The notes beneath the pieces were generated by a model. The model worked only from the letters and a program-made list of their open reading frames with translations. It made no database searches and was not told the origin of the DNA. A stretch of 64,000 nucleotides of DNA from Pseudomonas fluorescens (GTDB lineage: Bacteria > Pseudomonadota > Gammaproteobacteria > Pseudomonadales > Pseudomonadaceae), in NCBI RefSeq assembly GCF_900215245.1, contig NZ_LT907842.1, forward strand, positions 6,200,001-6,264,000. Reading direction: 5' to 3'. Position 1 is the stretch's first letter. Every line of letters starts with the position of its first letter. A program made the translations under genes and the position numbers. Positions 28,691 through 36,606 of this stretch are shown piece after piece.

Positions 28691-29257
28691 TTACTGGGTT
28701 GGGGTTTCGGTACTGACTTGCGCGCCGCGAAACACCCGCACACCGCGCTCGCGCGCCATCGGGGGGGCCACGGCCGTGGGTTGCAGGTGATCCACATGCT
28801 GTTGCACCAGCGCCAGGTACGGCGGCGGGCCGGTCACGAAGACTTCATCGCCCTCGGGGCCGTTGCGCATCGACAGTTGCTGGCCGAATACGTCGAGGGT
28901 ATTGAGATAGGCCTGCAACTGGTCGAGGTTCAGCGCACTGGCCTTGAACAGTTTGGTGCTGATCTCGTCGCTGCTGTTGAGGTACAGAAGGTGGCCGTCG
29001 AAGTACCAGGTGAGGCCGTTGGTGCTGCACAGCGTCTGCAAAAATTCACCGGCGGTGGCGGCGCGAAGAGTGCTGCGGGCCTTGCCGCGCACCTTCTCCG
29101 AGAGCACCACAGGCACGTCCAAGTTGTGGCCGAATTCTTCCAGCGCGCTGCGCACATCCTGATCGACCAGCACGTAGGCATAGGGTGTGGAAAACCATTC
29201 AGGCTCTTCGCCAGCGTGGGCAAAACCGGCGCTGAACAGCCATAGGAGCGCCAGCAA
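28691..29257 (-). CDS. sctC1: Split secretin N-terminal half SctC1 (RhcC1-like)
   Basis: About 188 aa with a signal peptide (LALLWLFSAGFAHA) followed by the N0 and N1 periplasmic domains of type III secretins: SALEEFGHNLDVPVVLSE, then LTWYFDGHLLYLNSSDEIS and a TKLFKASALNLDQLQAYL segment. The pore-forming secretin domain is absent; it is supplied by a separate gene at 30605. This two-gene secretin is the defining trait of rhizobial Rhc systems. No ATG or GTG fits, so I use TTG 29257, just before the signal peptide; the exact start is uncertain. The divergent TPR gene begins 46 bases upstream. Confidence 0.82.
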   Translation of the reverse strand: MLALLWLFSAGFAHAGEEPEWFSTPYAYVLVDQDVRSALEEFGHNLDVPVVLSEKVRGKARSTLRAATAGEFLQTLCSTNGLTWYFDGHLLYLNSSDEISTKLFKASALNLDQLQAYLNTLDVFGQQLSMRNGPEGDEVFVTGPPPYLALVQQHVDHLQPTAVAPPMARERGVRVFRGAQVSTETPTQ

Positions 29258-29302
29258 AAATATGCTTACATGGCCTGCGCCTTCGCCCGACGAGTTGTGA
29301 CG

Positions 29303-30067
29303 ATGACCAAGAATTTTCTGCTTGCCAGTACCCTGCTGCTGGCTGCCTGTTCCAGCAAACCTGCGACCGATTCCGACAAGTCCCTGCAACTGGCCAATGA
29401 CCTGAGCAAGCGCGGCGACTATGCCAGCGCCGCTGCGTTGTACGAGCGCGCCACCCAGCAACCGGGAGCCGGTATCGACGTGTGGCTCAAGCTCGGCCAG
29501 GCCAGGCTTGACGCCAAGGACGCACTCGGCGCCGAGCGCGCTTACCAGCAAGCGCTGGGCCTGGACGCCCACAACGCCGACGCCCTGCTCGGTCTCGGCA
29601 CTGCGCAGTTGCAGTTGGGCAAAACCCAACGCGCCGTGACTGCGTTGGGCCAGGCTGCCGACATCAACCACCTGCCCGTCGCCTACACGCGCCTGGGCAT
29701 CGCCCAGGTCCTGAATGGCCAGGCCACGGCGGCACAAACCGCTTTCGCGAAAAGCCTCAGCCTGCAACCCGACGACCTCGACAACCGCTGCAACCTGGCC
29801 CTGGCCTACGCCCTCGGCGGGCAGTCGCAACAGGCGCTGGACACCATCGCCCCCGTCACCCAGTCGCCCCGCGCCCTGCCCCGGCATCAGCGCAATGAGC
29901 TGCTGGTGATGGTGCTGGCGGGGTATGAGCAAAAGGTTGCCGGACTGCCGTTGGACGATATTCCCGCCGCCGAGCGCGGGCGATTGGTGATCGAAGCCAA
30001 GCGCATCAAAGCGATCAGTGATCCGGTGGCGCAGGCCAGGGAACTGGGGCTGGTTGACCCGCGCTGA
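29303..30067 (+). CDS. TadD-like TPR lipoprotein, oriented against the secretion operon
   Basis: A 254-aa lipoprotein. The signal peptide ends in LLLAACSS, and several tetratricopeptide repeats follow (for example AERAYQQALGLDAHNADAL and AQTAFAKSLSLQPDDLDN). The layout matches TadD, the pilotin-like TPR lipoprotein of Tad pili. It lies between the two secretin halves but on the opposite strand, a placement also known for a TPR gene in rhizobial-like clusters of some P. syringae strains. I chose ATG 29303 over an in-frame ATG at 29270 because it starts the signal peptide. A role in secretin assembly is inferred. The 30068-30210 gap holds no gene. Confidence 0.82.
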   Translation: MTKNFLLASTLLLAACSSKPATDSDKSLQLANDLSKRGDYASAAALYERATQQPGAGIDVWLKLGQARLDAKDALGAERAYQQALGLDAHNADALLGLGTAQLQLGKTQRAVTALGQAADINHLPVAYTRLGIAQVLNGQATAAQTAFAKSLSLQPDDLDNRCNLALAYALGGQSQQALDTIAPVTQSPRALPRHQRNELLVMVLAGYEQKVAGLPLDDIPAAERGRLVIEAKRIKAISDPVAQARELGLVDPR

Positions 30068-30210
30068 GACACGACCGGCCGGTGGTTGATCGGGGTTTGG
30101 TTGTGCTTTTAATCCTGGGCGCCCGGTTAAACCACGCGGGCCAAACGCAGGCCTGAATCCGTGACCTTCGCCAGCACGCCCGCGCTCACCGGACATCGGG
30201 CCGCGCGCAA

Positions 30211-30591
30211 TCATTGCTGACCTCCGGTGGCGCCGGCCTTGGCTTCCTGCTGATCCTTGCGCCGCTGCAACTGCTCACGATCAAACCCTTCGATGTACAC
30301 CTGCGCCGCACGCCCCACCGGCGCGGCCATGGCAGGCCCCGTGGCGCGGCCCTGGTTCAGGTCCTGCTTGCGCTCGACCATCTGCAGCAAATTCAAATTG
30401 TTCGCACAGCCCAACGGCAGGGTCGGTTTGAAATCCTCATCCAGCCCGATCGCATCCTTGGCCGCCGGTTGCTGGCACTGACTCGGCCAACCATCCGCCT
30501 GGTAGTGCGGCGAGTAATACACCGGCGCCAGGTGGGCCTGGCAGCCCATCAGTGCCAGGGGCAACAACATCAACAGACGAAAAGCAGTCAT
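30211..30591 (-). CDS. CpaD-like lipoprotein of the secretion system outer-membrane module
   Basis: A 126-aa protein with a lipoprotein signal (LALMGC, Cys17). The segment at residues about 61-102, GCANNLNLLQMVERKQDLNQ then GRATGPAMAAPVGRAAQVYI, follows the pattern of CpaD of Tad pili (G-C-A-x-x-x-N-L, then D-L-x-x-G-R-x-x-G-P, then R-A-A-x-x-Y). The long N-terminal domain of full CpaD is missing. It lies 13 bases downstream of the CpaC-like secretin gene, the same partnership as in Tad loci. It probably helps secretin assembly; this is inference. Confidence 0.72.
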   Translation of the reverse strand: MTAFRLLMLLPLALMGCQAHLAPVYYSPHYQADGWPSQCQQPAAKDAIGLDEDFKPTLPLGCANNLNLLQMVERKQDLNQGRATGPAMAAPVGRAAQVYIEGFDREQLQRRKDQQEAKAGATGGQQ

Positions 30592-30604
30592 GGCAGGCCC
30601 CTTA

Positions 30605-31885
30605 TCAATTCATGTAGAAACCGAACGCCCCGCCGCTGCGCGGTCCGGTGGCCGCTGCAGTAGCCGGTTGTGCGTCCAGGGGCGTGGCGAGCGTGCGACC
30701 GCGCACCGGCTCCACCAGGTAGGGAGTAATCAGGATCACCAACTCGGTTTCATTGCGCTGAAAGCGCTTGGAGCGGAACAGGTTGCCGAGGATCGGCAAG
30801 TCGCCCAACAGCGGCAGTTTCTCGATGTCCTGGCTGCTTTGACGCTGGAACAGCCCGGCAATCGCAAAGGTCTGCCCGCTGCCGACTTCCACGCGCGTAT
30901 CGGCACGGCGCACGCTGAAGGACGGCACATGGAAGTTGCCGAAATCCACGGTGCCGCCGCTGACCACACTGCTGACTTCCGGGCGCACTTGCAGGGCGAT
31001 ACGACCGTTGGGCAGCAAGGTCGGGTTGAACAGCAGCGACACGCCGAATGACTTGTACTCGATGCCCACCAGGTCGCGGTTGACCGGCACCGGGATCGCC
31101 ACTTCACCACCGGCGAGGAAGCTGGCGGTCTGGCCGGTCATGGCAGTGATGTTGGGTTCGGCGAGGATCTGCAAAATGCCGTTGGCCTGCAGCGCATCAA
31201 GCATGCCGTCGATATTCACATTGCCCGAGCCGCTGCCTGCCGTCGCCAGGCCCCCGGCAGTCGCCGCCGCCAACGGCCCCCCGGTGATCAGGCCGAAGGA
31301 AAACGTGCCGTTATTGAACATCGCGTTCCAGTTCACGCCGTAGTGCAGCAGTTCGGAACGGGACACTTCGGCAAAGCGCACACGCAGGTTCACTTGGGCT
31401 GCGCCGGCGTATTCGGTGGTGTTGATCGCACTCTGAAAACCTTGGCCCTGCGGGTTGAGCAGCGCGTTCAGGTCAGTCGCTTCGGCCACCGAACCAAGCG
31501 TGCCGTTGGCGATCAGGCGGTTGCCGGCGCCGGTAATGCGCGCGCCGTTGCCGGGGTGCAACGCCTGCATCGGCGTGGTCACCGCCTGGGTGCCGCTGCT
31601 GACGGACAAGGTCAGGCTGGCCAACTGTTTGCCGTCGTTGCCGAGGGCGATCAGGCTGGTATTGCCCGGCGCCTTGCCGAAGATGTAGAGCGTACCGGGC
31701 GACACCACTTGCAGGTCGGCCACATTCGGCTCGGCCACCAGTACCGAATCCACCGGCGCGGCAAAGTGCAAAATCCGCCCCTCACCGGACGCCAGGTTGA
31801 TCGAGCCACCGGCGCCATTGGCAATCTCTTGGGCCTGGCTGGCACACGAGATCAAAGCGAGCAACAACACAAAAAAACGCATCAT
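30605..31885 (-). CDS. sctC2: CpaC/RhcC2-like secretin (SctC C-terminal half)
   Basis: A 426-aa outer-membrane secretin with signal peptide (FFVLLLALISCASQA), a CpaC-type N-terminal domain (SVLVAEPNVADLQVVSPGTL, YIFGKAPGNTSLIAL) and the secretin barrel domain with GILQILAEPNITAMTGQTA, LFNPTLLPNGRIALQVRPEV and LPLLGDLPILGNLF. The pattern is nearer to Tad-pilus CpaC and rhizobial RhcC2 than to classical HrcC/YscC. Together with SctC1 it should form the outer ring. Its start overlaps the sctV stop by ATGA, tying it to the injectisome operon. Confidence 0.92.
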   Translation of the reverse strand: MMRFFVLLLALISCASQAQEIANGAGGSINLASGEGRILHFAAPVDSVLVAEPNVADLQVVSPGTLYIFGKAPGNTSLIALGNDGKQLASLTLSVSSGTQAVTTPMQALHPGNGARITGAGNRLIANGTLGSVAEATDLNALLNPQGQGFQSAINTTEYAGAAQVNLRVRFAEVSRSELLHYGVNWNAMFNNGTFSFGLITGGPLAAATAGGLATAGSGSGNVNIDGMLDALQANGILQILAEPNITAMTGQTASFLAGGEVAIPVPVNRDLVGIEYKSFGVSLLFNPTLLPNGRIALQVRPEVSSVVSGGTVDFGNFHVPSFSVRRADTRVEVGSGQTFAIAGLFQRQSSQDIEKLPLLGDLPILGNLFRSKRFQRNETELVILITPYLVEPVRGRTLATPLDAQPATAAATGPRSGGAFGFYMN

Positions 31886-34020
31886 GAGGCAGACGCCAGG
31901 GAAGTGACGGAGGCCGTGGCAGGCGCACGGCGGTTCGAGATATCGGTAAGGCTGATGGTCACCAACGCTTGCAGGTTGTATTCGGTGGCCAGTTCGCGGA
32001 ACGACAGCACCGCCAGTTCCAGTTCGCCGCGCAGCACCAGCCGGCGCAGGCTGCGGCGCAGCTCCGGGTGCACCAGCAACACCGCACTGTTCACCTCACG
32101 GGTGCTGTCGCAGGCCTGGCGCAGTTGGGCGAGCAAGGCACGACTGAGGTCTTCGGGGATCAATTCGCGCTGGGCCTCCTGGCGGCGCAGGGACGCGCGC
32201 AGCTGGTCTTCCAGCCCCGGCGCCAGCACCAGCGCGCCGATCACGCGATTGCGGTCGGCGTAGTGATGGCTGATCTGCCGCGCCAATGCCGCACGCAAGT
32301 GTTCGGCCAGGCGCCCGGCGTCGGTTTCGCGCGCGCCCCACTCCACCATGGCTTCAAGCAAGGCGCGCTGGTTGCGGATCGACACGCCTTCACCGACCAG
32401 CAGGCGCAAGGTTTCGGCAACCCGCTGCAACGGCACCAGGCGCAACGCTTCTTTCACCAGTTCGCCGTAAGTGGCTTCGGTGCGCTCCAGCAACAGACGG
32501 GTTTCCTGGATGCCGAGGAAGTCGGCGGCATAGCGGCGCAAGCTACGTTCCAGCAAACCGCGCAACACCTCATCGGGCAGCAGGAAACCAATCCCGGCGT
32601 TGCGCAAGGTCTCTTCGTGCTGGCGCTCGATCCAATGCGCGCTGCGACCGTTGAGTGGCGAGTCGGCGAGCACGGTGGCGATGTCCAGCAGTTGCACATG
32701 CACCGGATCGTCCTGCAACAGCAGGCAGTTGATCGGCAGTTCGCCTTCGCTGACCGGCACACCTTCCAGGGAGACGCGGTAACTGCCCGGCGTGGCCTTG
32801 GCCTCCATGTAGATGCCCGGCACCGGCACGTCCACGCCGAGGTCGGTGCGCAGCTCGTGGCACAGCGCTTCGACGCGCTGGCGCAGCAACTGGCGAGGCG
32901 CGCTCTGGGACACGCCACTGCCGAGGGTCAGCAGCACGCGGGTCTCGGGGAGCAGGTTGTCATCCAGTTCGGCCTGGGCTTCGACCAGCGGTTCCGGCGT
33001 CTCGACCAACGTTTCCAACTCGCCTTGGGGCTGGCGGGTATGCCGGCGATACATCACGAACGCCGCACCGCCAAAGGCTGCGGACAACCCGAGAAACACC
33101 CAGGTGGGGAAGCCCGGCAACAGGCTGACGCCAATCATGATCAACGCGGTCAGGCCCAGTGCACGATAGCTGGCACCCAGTTGCTTGATGATCTCGCTGC
33201 CCAAGTCACCGGCTTCACCGTCGCTGTTGACGCGGGTGACCACGGTGCCTGCCGCCACGGAAATCAACAGCGCCGGAATCTGTGCGATCAGGCCGTCGCC
33301 CACTGTCAGCAGCGAATAGGTGTGCACCGCCACGCCGAAGGGCATGTCGCGTTCGATCATGCCGATCAGCATGCCACCCAGCAGGTTGACCGCGAGAATC
33401 ACCAGGCCGGCGATGGCATCGCCCTTGACGAACTTCATCGCGCCGTCCATTGCGCCGAACATCTGGCTTTCACGCTCCAGGCGCGAGCGCCGGCGGCGGG
33501 CTTCGGCCTGGTCGATATCGCCATTGCGCAGGTCGTTGTCGATGCTCATCTGTTTGCCGGGCATGGCATCCAGGGTGAAACGCGCGGCCACTTCCGCCAC
33601 ACGCTCGGCGCCCTTGGTGATGACCACGAACTGCGCCACGGTAATGATCAGGAACACCACCATACCGACCACCACCTGGCCGGCGATCACAAAGTCACCG
33701 AAGGCCTTGACGATATGCCCGGCATCGCCGTGCAGCAGGATCAAGCGCGTGGTGGTGATGGACAACGACAAGCGAAACAGCGTGCTGAGCAGGATCAGCG
33801 GCGGCAGCGCGGAGAACTCCACAGAGTGGCCGATGTAGAAGGCGACGATGAGAATCAGGATGCTCAAGGCAATGTTGAGGCCGATCAGCATGTCCACCAG
33901 GTAGGTGGGCAGCGGGATGATCATCATCACAATCGCCATCAGCATGAACGCGACGATGATCACGTCGGTGCGCTGCGCGGCCATACGCGCCAGGTTATTC
34001 AGGCGGTTGAGTGCACTCAT
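31882..34020 (-). CDS. sctV: Type III secretion major export apparatus protein SctV
   Basis: SctV (712 aa from ATG 34020) is the nonameric export gate (HrcV/YscV/FlhA). The N-terminal half has about eight membrane helices and the FHIPEP signature region AERVAEVAARFTLDAMPGKQ followed by MSIDNDLRNGDID; the C-terminal half is the cytoplasmic ring domain. I use ATG 34020, which forms an ATGA overlap with the upstream TPR gene; the frame extends 24 codons further upstream without a good ribosome-binding site. Identification is secure. Confidence 0.97.
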   Translation of the reverse strand: MSALNRLNNLARMAAQRTDVIIVAFMLMAIVMMIIPLPTYLVDMLIGLNIALSILILIVAFYIGHSVEFSALPPLILLSTLFRLSLSITTTRLILLHGDAGHIVKAFGDFVIAGQVVVGMVVFLIITVAQFVVITKGAERVAEVAARFTLDAMPGKQMSIDNDLRNGDIDQAEARRRRSRLERESQMFGAMDGAMKFVKGDAIAGLVILAVNLLGGMLIGMIERDMPFGVAVHTYSLLTVGDGLIAQIPALLISVAAGTVVTRVNSDGEAGDLGSEIIKQLGASYRALGLTALIMIGVSLLPGFPTWVFLGLSAAFGGAAFVMYRRHTRQPQGELETLVETPEPLVEAQAELDDNLLPETRVLLTLGSGVSQSAPRQLLRQRVEALCHELRTDLGVDVPVPGIYMEAKATPGSYRVSLEGVPVSEGELPINCLLLQDDPVHVQLLDIATVLADSPLNGRSAHWIERQHEETLRNAGIGFLLPDEVLRGLLERSLRRYAADFLGIQETRLLLERTEATYGELVKEALRLVPLQRVAETLRLLVGEGVSIRNQRALLEAMVEWGARETDAGRLAEHLRAALARQISHHYADRNRVIGALVLAPGLEDQLRASLRRQEAQRELIPEDLSRALLAQLRQACDSTREVNSAVLLVHPELRRSLRRLVLRGELELAVLSFRELATEYNLQALVTISLTDISNRRAPATASVTSLASAS

Positions 34021-34352
34021 GCGCCGGCCCTGCGTGCGGCCAGGTAGCGTTTGAAACACTGACGCGCGTCGTCCTTGCGCTCGCCGTACCACAGCGCACG
34101 AGCGCGCAGCAGCAACAGGCTGGCAGACTCGCCTTCGAGCGCCACCAGGCGGTCCAGCGCACTCAGCGCTCGGCTAGCGTCGCCGCTGTCGGTAAACGCC
34201 AGCACCAGCGAGCGCAGCAACACGCCGTCATGGGGCGCGACACTGACCGCAATCAGCAACATCACCAACGCACGTTGCGACTGGCCATTGCGCCGGTACA
34301 GCTCGCCAATGCCCTTGAGCAGTTGCACGGCGTCGTGGTTATCGCGGGCCAT
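34017..34352 (-). CDS. TPR protein next to SctV (SctY/Y4yS-like)
   Basis: A 111-aa helical protein containing about three tetratricopeptide-like repeats (QLLKGIGELYRRNGQSQRAL, SALDRLVALEGESASLLLLR). It sits directly upstream of sctV with a four-base overlap. A small TPR protein at this position is seen as YscY in Ysc systems, where it is a chaperone for YscX, and as Y4yS in rhizobia. I infer a similar chaperone role for the neighbouring product at 34352. The start overlaps the preceding stop by one base (TGATG). Confidence 0.7.
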   Translation of the reverse strand: MARDNHDAVQLLKGIGELYRRNGQSQRALVMLLIAVSVAPHDGVLLRSLVLAFTDSGDASRALSALDRLVALEGESASLLLLRARALWYGERKDDARQCFKRYLAARRAGA

Positions 34353-34708
34353 CAGGCATGTACCTCCGAGCGTTGCTGTTCGAGGCTGCGGCGCATGTCG
34401 ATCTCTTCGCCGATCAGCTCGTGGGCCAGTTGTTTAATGGCCGGCTCCGCGTCCAGCGTCGGCAGGATGTGTTCCATCACGTGTTCGAGCAGTTGCAGGG
34501 AACGGGCGCTGCCGAACAGCAACGAATCAACTCCGGCGGCGCTGGTCAGCGCTTCGAGGTCACTGCGCAGGGAACGCCGGGTCTGGGTTTTGCGCGTCTT
34601 GAGGACCGCTTCGAAGGCGGTGGCCTGGCGTGAATTGACCGGGCGAACAGCCTCGACCGGCGCGCTGCGCACATCACTGGGAATCAACGGGCGGGGTTCG
34701 ACTTTCAT
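34352..34708 (-). CDS. Type III secretion-linked protein, candidate SctX-like
   Basis: A 118-aa protein with a basic, proline-containing N-terminus (MKVEPRPLIPSDVRSAPVEA) and a helical C-terminal half (SLQLLEHVMEHILPTLDAEP, ELIGEEIDMRRSLEQQ). No motif gives a firm family. Its size, order X-Y-V with the next two genes, and non-signal N-terminus resemble YscX, an early substrate held by YscY. It overlaps both neighbours, so it is certainly part of the operon. The family assignment is inference from synteny. Confidence 0.6.
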   Translation of the reverse strand: MKVEPRPLIPSDVRSAPVEAVRPVNSRQATAFEAVLKTRKTQTRRSLRSDLEALTSAAGVDSLLFGSARSLQLLEHVMEHILPTLDAEPAIKQLAHELIGEEIDMRRSLEQQRSEVHA

Positions 34709-34851
34709 GCGTGGGCCTGCGTGAGGAAGTGGGCACGGTCAAGGGTGGCGATGTCGGTCGGCCAACCCCCACCGCGGCGGGCTGTACCGGCACCCGCGCA
34801 GGCCAGCCCGCGCCGACCGTTGGCGTGCGTGCATTGCATAGATCGACTCAT
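34705..34851 (-). CDS. Possible 48-aa protein coupled between sctD and the SctX-like gene
   Basis: An open frame of 48 codons starts in an ATGA overlap with the sctD stop (34848-34851) and ends in an ATGA overlap with the next gene (34705-34708). The product, MSRSMQCTHANGRRGLACAG..., is basic, Gly/Ala-rich and has no recognisable motif. The perfect coupling at both ends is the only evidence for translation. It could be a small export component or simply a translational bridge. Confidence 0.42.
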   Translation of the reverse strand: MSRSMQCTHANGRRGLACAGAGTARRGGGWPTDIATLDRAHFLTQAHA

Positions 34852-35735
34852 AAGGTGAAGGTAAAGCGTTCCTCGCCACGGGCGAGAATCACTTGGTTGT
34901 TCTCGATGCGCTCCAGCACCCAGTTGTCCGCGAGCGCTGCGCCGGGGTACAGGCGTTTGCCGCTGTCGTTGATCACATAGGGGTTGGTGCCGAACCATAC
35001 GGCCTGGAAACGCACCCGTGGCCGCGCGGCATCGGCACGCACGGTGACGCGGGGGTTGAGCACGATCTGCTGGCCATAACGCTGGTCGAAGGCTTGTTGC
35101 AGCGCCAGCCATTGCGGTTTTTGTGACTGTTCGAAACTGCCGACGGCACTGAGCTGACCATTACTGCTGCTGACCTTTATCGCATCCAGATGCGCCGCTT
35201 GCAGTTGCTGCTCCAGCCAGGCCTTGGCCTGCGCGTGGGACGGCGTTTGCACAACCGGAGCCTCGACGATGGCTGCCGAGCGCGTCGGCGGCGAGTCATT
35301 GCGAAAAGCCAGCGCTGCGGCGCAGAGAAACAGCAGCGCGATTGCGACAATCCACGGCGCAACTGTACGGCGTGCACGGGCAGGTTTTTCCGCCCCTTCA
35401 GGCACTGCCAAGCGCACGCCTACCGTGCCGATACGCAGCTGCAAAGGCAGGCGCGCGCGATGGCCGCTGCCCTGGGGAATGCACACATTCGCGCCGAACA
35501 GCACGTCGCCACCCAACGCTTCAATCGCGACCTGGCCGCCTTCAAAAAAACGCAGGCGCAGGTGCAGGCCGGCAATTGCGGGGTCGCTAAGTACCAGGTC
35601 GGCCGCGAGGTCCGCGCCAAGGGTGTAGACAGGCTGGTCGAGCACCAGGGAACTGCCCTGGTGCAAACCGCTGGTCACCGTCAGGGTCGGTGCACCCATA
35701 CCGGCGACCGGGCCCATGGAAATCAAGGCTGTCAT
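34848..35735 (-). CDS. sctD: Type III secretion inner-membrane ring protein SctD
   Basis: A 295-aa bitopic membrane protein. The N-terminal cytoplasmic part is FHA-like (LTVTSGLHQGSSLVLDQPVY, TLGADLAADLVLSDPAIAGL), then one membrane segment (IVAIALLFLCAAALAF near residue 130) and a periplasmic part with ring-building repeats. This is the layout of SctD (YscD, HrpQ, PrgH), which binds SctK in the cytosol and SctC outside. I chose ATG 35735, preceded by AGGGGG, over in-frame upstream starts at 35759 and TTG 35774. It is the first large gene after the small leader gene at 35836. Confidence 0.85.
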   Translation of the reverse strand: MTALISMGPVAGMGAPTLTVTSGLHQGSSLVLDQPVYTLGADLAADLVLSDPAIAGLHLRLRFFEGGQVAIEALGGDVLFGANVCIPQGSGHRARLPLQLRIGTVGVRLAVPEGAEKPARARRTVAPWIVAIALLFLCAAALAFRNDSPPTRSAAIVEAPVVQTPSHAQAKAWLEQQLQAAHLDAIKVSSSNGQLSAVGSFEQSQKPQWLALQQAFDQRYGQQIVLNPRVTVRADAARPRVRFQAVWFGTNPYVINDSGKRLYPGAALADNWVLERIENNQVILARGEERFTFTL

Positions 35736-35835
35736 TTTCGGGTTTGCCCCCTTGAGCATGTGCAACGGGGTCAAGAATCAGGATAACTGCGGGCCAGAAG
35801 TAAACGGGCAGCGCCGGCGCCGCCCGTTTGGCGAA

Positions 35836-35997
35836 TCAGTTCTGCGGACGCTGTTTGGTGGCGTCGAGTTCCGCTTTTTTGGCGGTGCTGATTTCAGTGA
35901 TTTTTGCCGACTTTTCGATAGCCATGTTGAAGGTCGCTTCCATCTTCGCGATAGCGTCGTCGGCGCCGCCTGCTTTTACTGGTGGGACATCAGCCAT
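35836..35997 (-). CDS. Small 53-aa leader gene of the secretion operon, needle/pilin candidate
   Basis: A 53-codon frame with a near-perfect ribosome-binding site (AAGGAGATGAAC) before the ATG. The protein, MADVPPVKAGGADDAIAKME then ATFNMAIEKSAKITEISTAK and a Lys/Gln tail, has no signal peptide and would form one long amphipathic helix. Small helical subunits without signal peptides at the head of a type III operon are typical of needle or pilus subunits (HrpA, NopA, SctF), but I see no diagnostic motif. It is the promoter-proximal gene, 100 bases upstream of sctD, consistent with a product needed in large amounts. Confidence 0.68.
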   Translation of the reverse strand: MADVPPVKAGGADDAIAKMEATFNMAIEKSAKITEISTAKKAELDATKQRPQN

Positions 35998-36606
35998 GTT
36001 CATCTCCTTGCAGTGATAGGGAAGTTATTCAGTTGCGCATCAGCACGCTGAAAGTATGCAAACCGGATGAACGCCCAAAACGTCAGACAGTGAGCTTTCG
36101 AACCGTCGTTGGTTTGCATGGGGGCCATACTACTCACGATCAAAACGCCTTCGCTGTGAAAGCTTGTGAAACGTTTCAGATACCGGGTGTGAACGGTTTG
36201 GCTCAACCTGGCGTTGAGAAAAACTCATCCCCGTTTCGCCGTGGAACTTTTAACGAAAAGCCCAAACACAGCCAATACCCAGTGTTTACAGGGGATTGCG
36301 CACCTGAACTCGAATATGGCTGAACACTAAGCCGCTCTTTCCCACCCTATAAACGAGCGGTTCATCACGGCATCTGCATTTTTTTCGTATCGACTTCACA
36401 TTTTTCACTACTAGCCTTTTGCCCAACTTCGCAGATATTTCCATTTGTAACAAAAGCGACTTGCTCATCGCGTTTGATAGCTCGGCGTGAGCGACCTTCA
36501 ATGCCCGCGAACAACTAGTGATGTGCGCGTAATTAGTACAGTTGCACTAATAGCCGAAAGCCTTAGTGCGCGGGCTTTAATATATGAAACAACTTCCAGG
36601 TGTTCT
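35998..36606. promoter_or_regulatory. Divergent control region of the type III secretion island
   Basis: This AT-richer 609-base gap separates the leftward secretion operon from the rightward translocator gene. Visible elements: inverted 9-bp arms ATGCAAACC at 36056-36064 and GGTTTGCAT at 36111-36119; a 12-bp palindrome TGAAACGTTTCA at 36167-36178; a cluster of TTAGTG-like half-sites at 36515-36520, 36533-36538, 36545-36550 (inverted) and 36563-36568; and a TTTAATATAT -10-like box at 36577-36586. No GGAACC...CCAC hrp box was found. The half-sites are candidates for binding by the winged-helix regulators that flank the island. Confidence 0.55.

Noticed and set aside
28691..30214. SctC1 frame could be extended upstream to 30214, right through the antisense of the TPR gene
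   Set aside because: The extension is low-complexity antisense sequence and would bury the signal peptide inside the protein. The split-secretin N-terminus starts at the signal peptide near 29257.
31969..34047. Long open frame (692 codons) antisense to sctV, and similar long antisense frames opposite nuoG, nuoL and the translocator
   Set aside because: High GC at third positions keeps the opposite strand open. Their composition (His/Gln/Arg-rich) matches no family, while the sense frames are clearly real.
35998..36606. hrp box (GGAACC-N15/16-CCAC) for HrpL control
   Set aside because: Only partial GGAAC or GAACC matches occur, without the CCAC element at the right distance.
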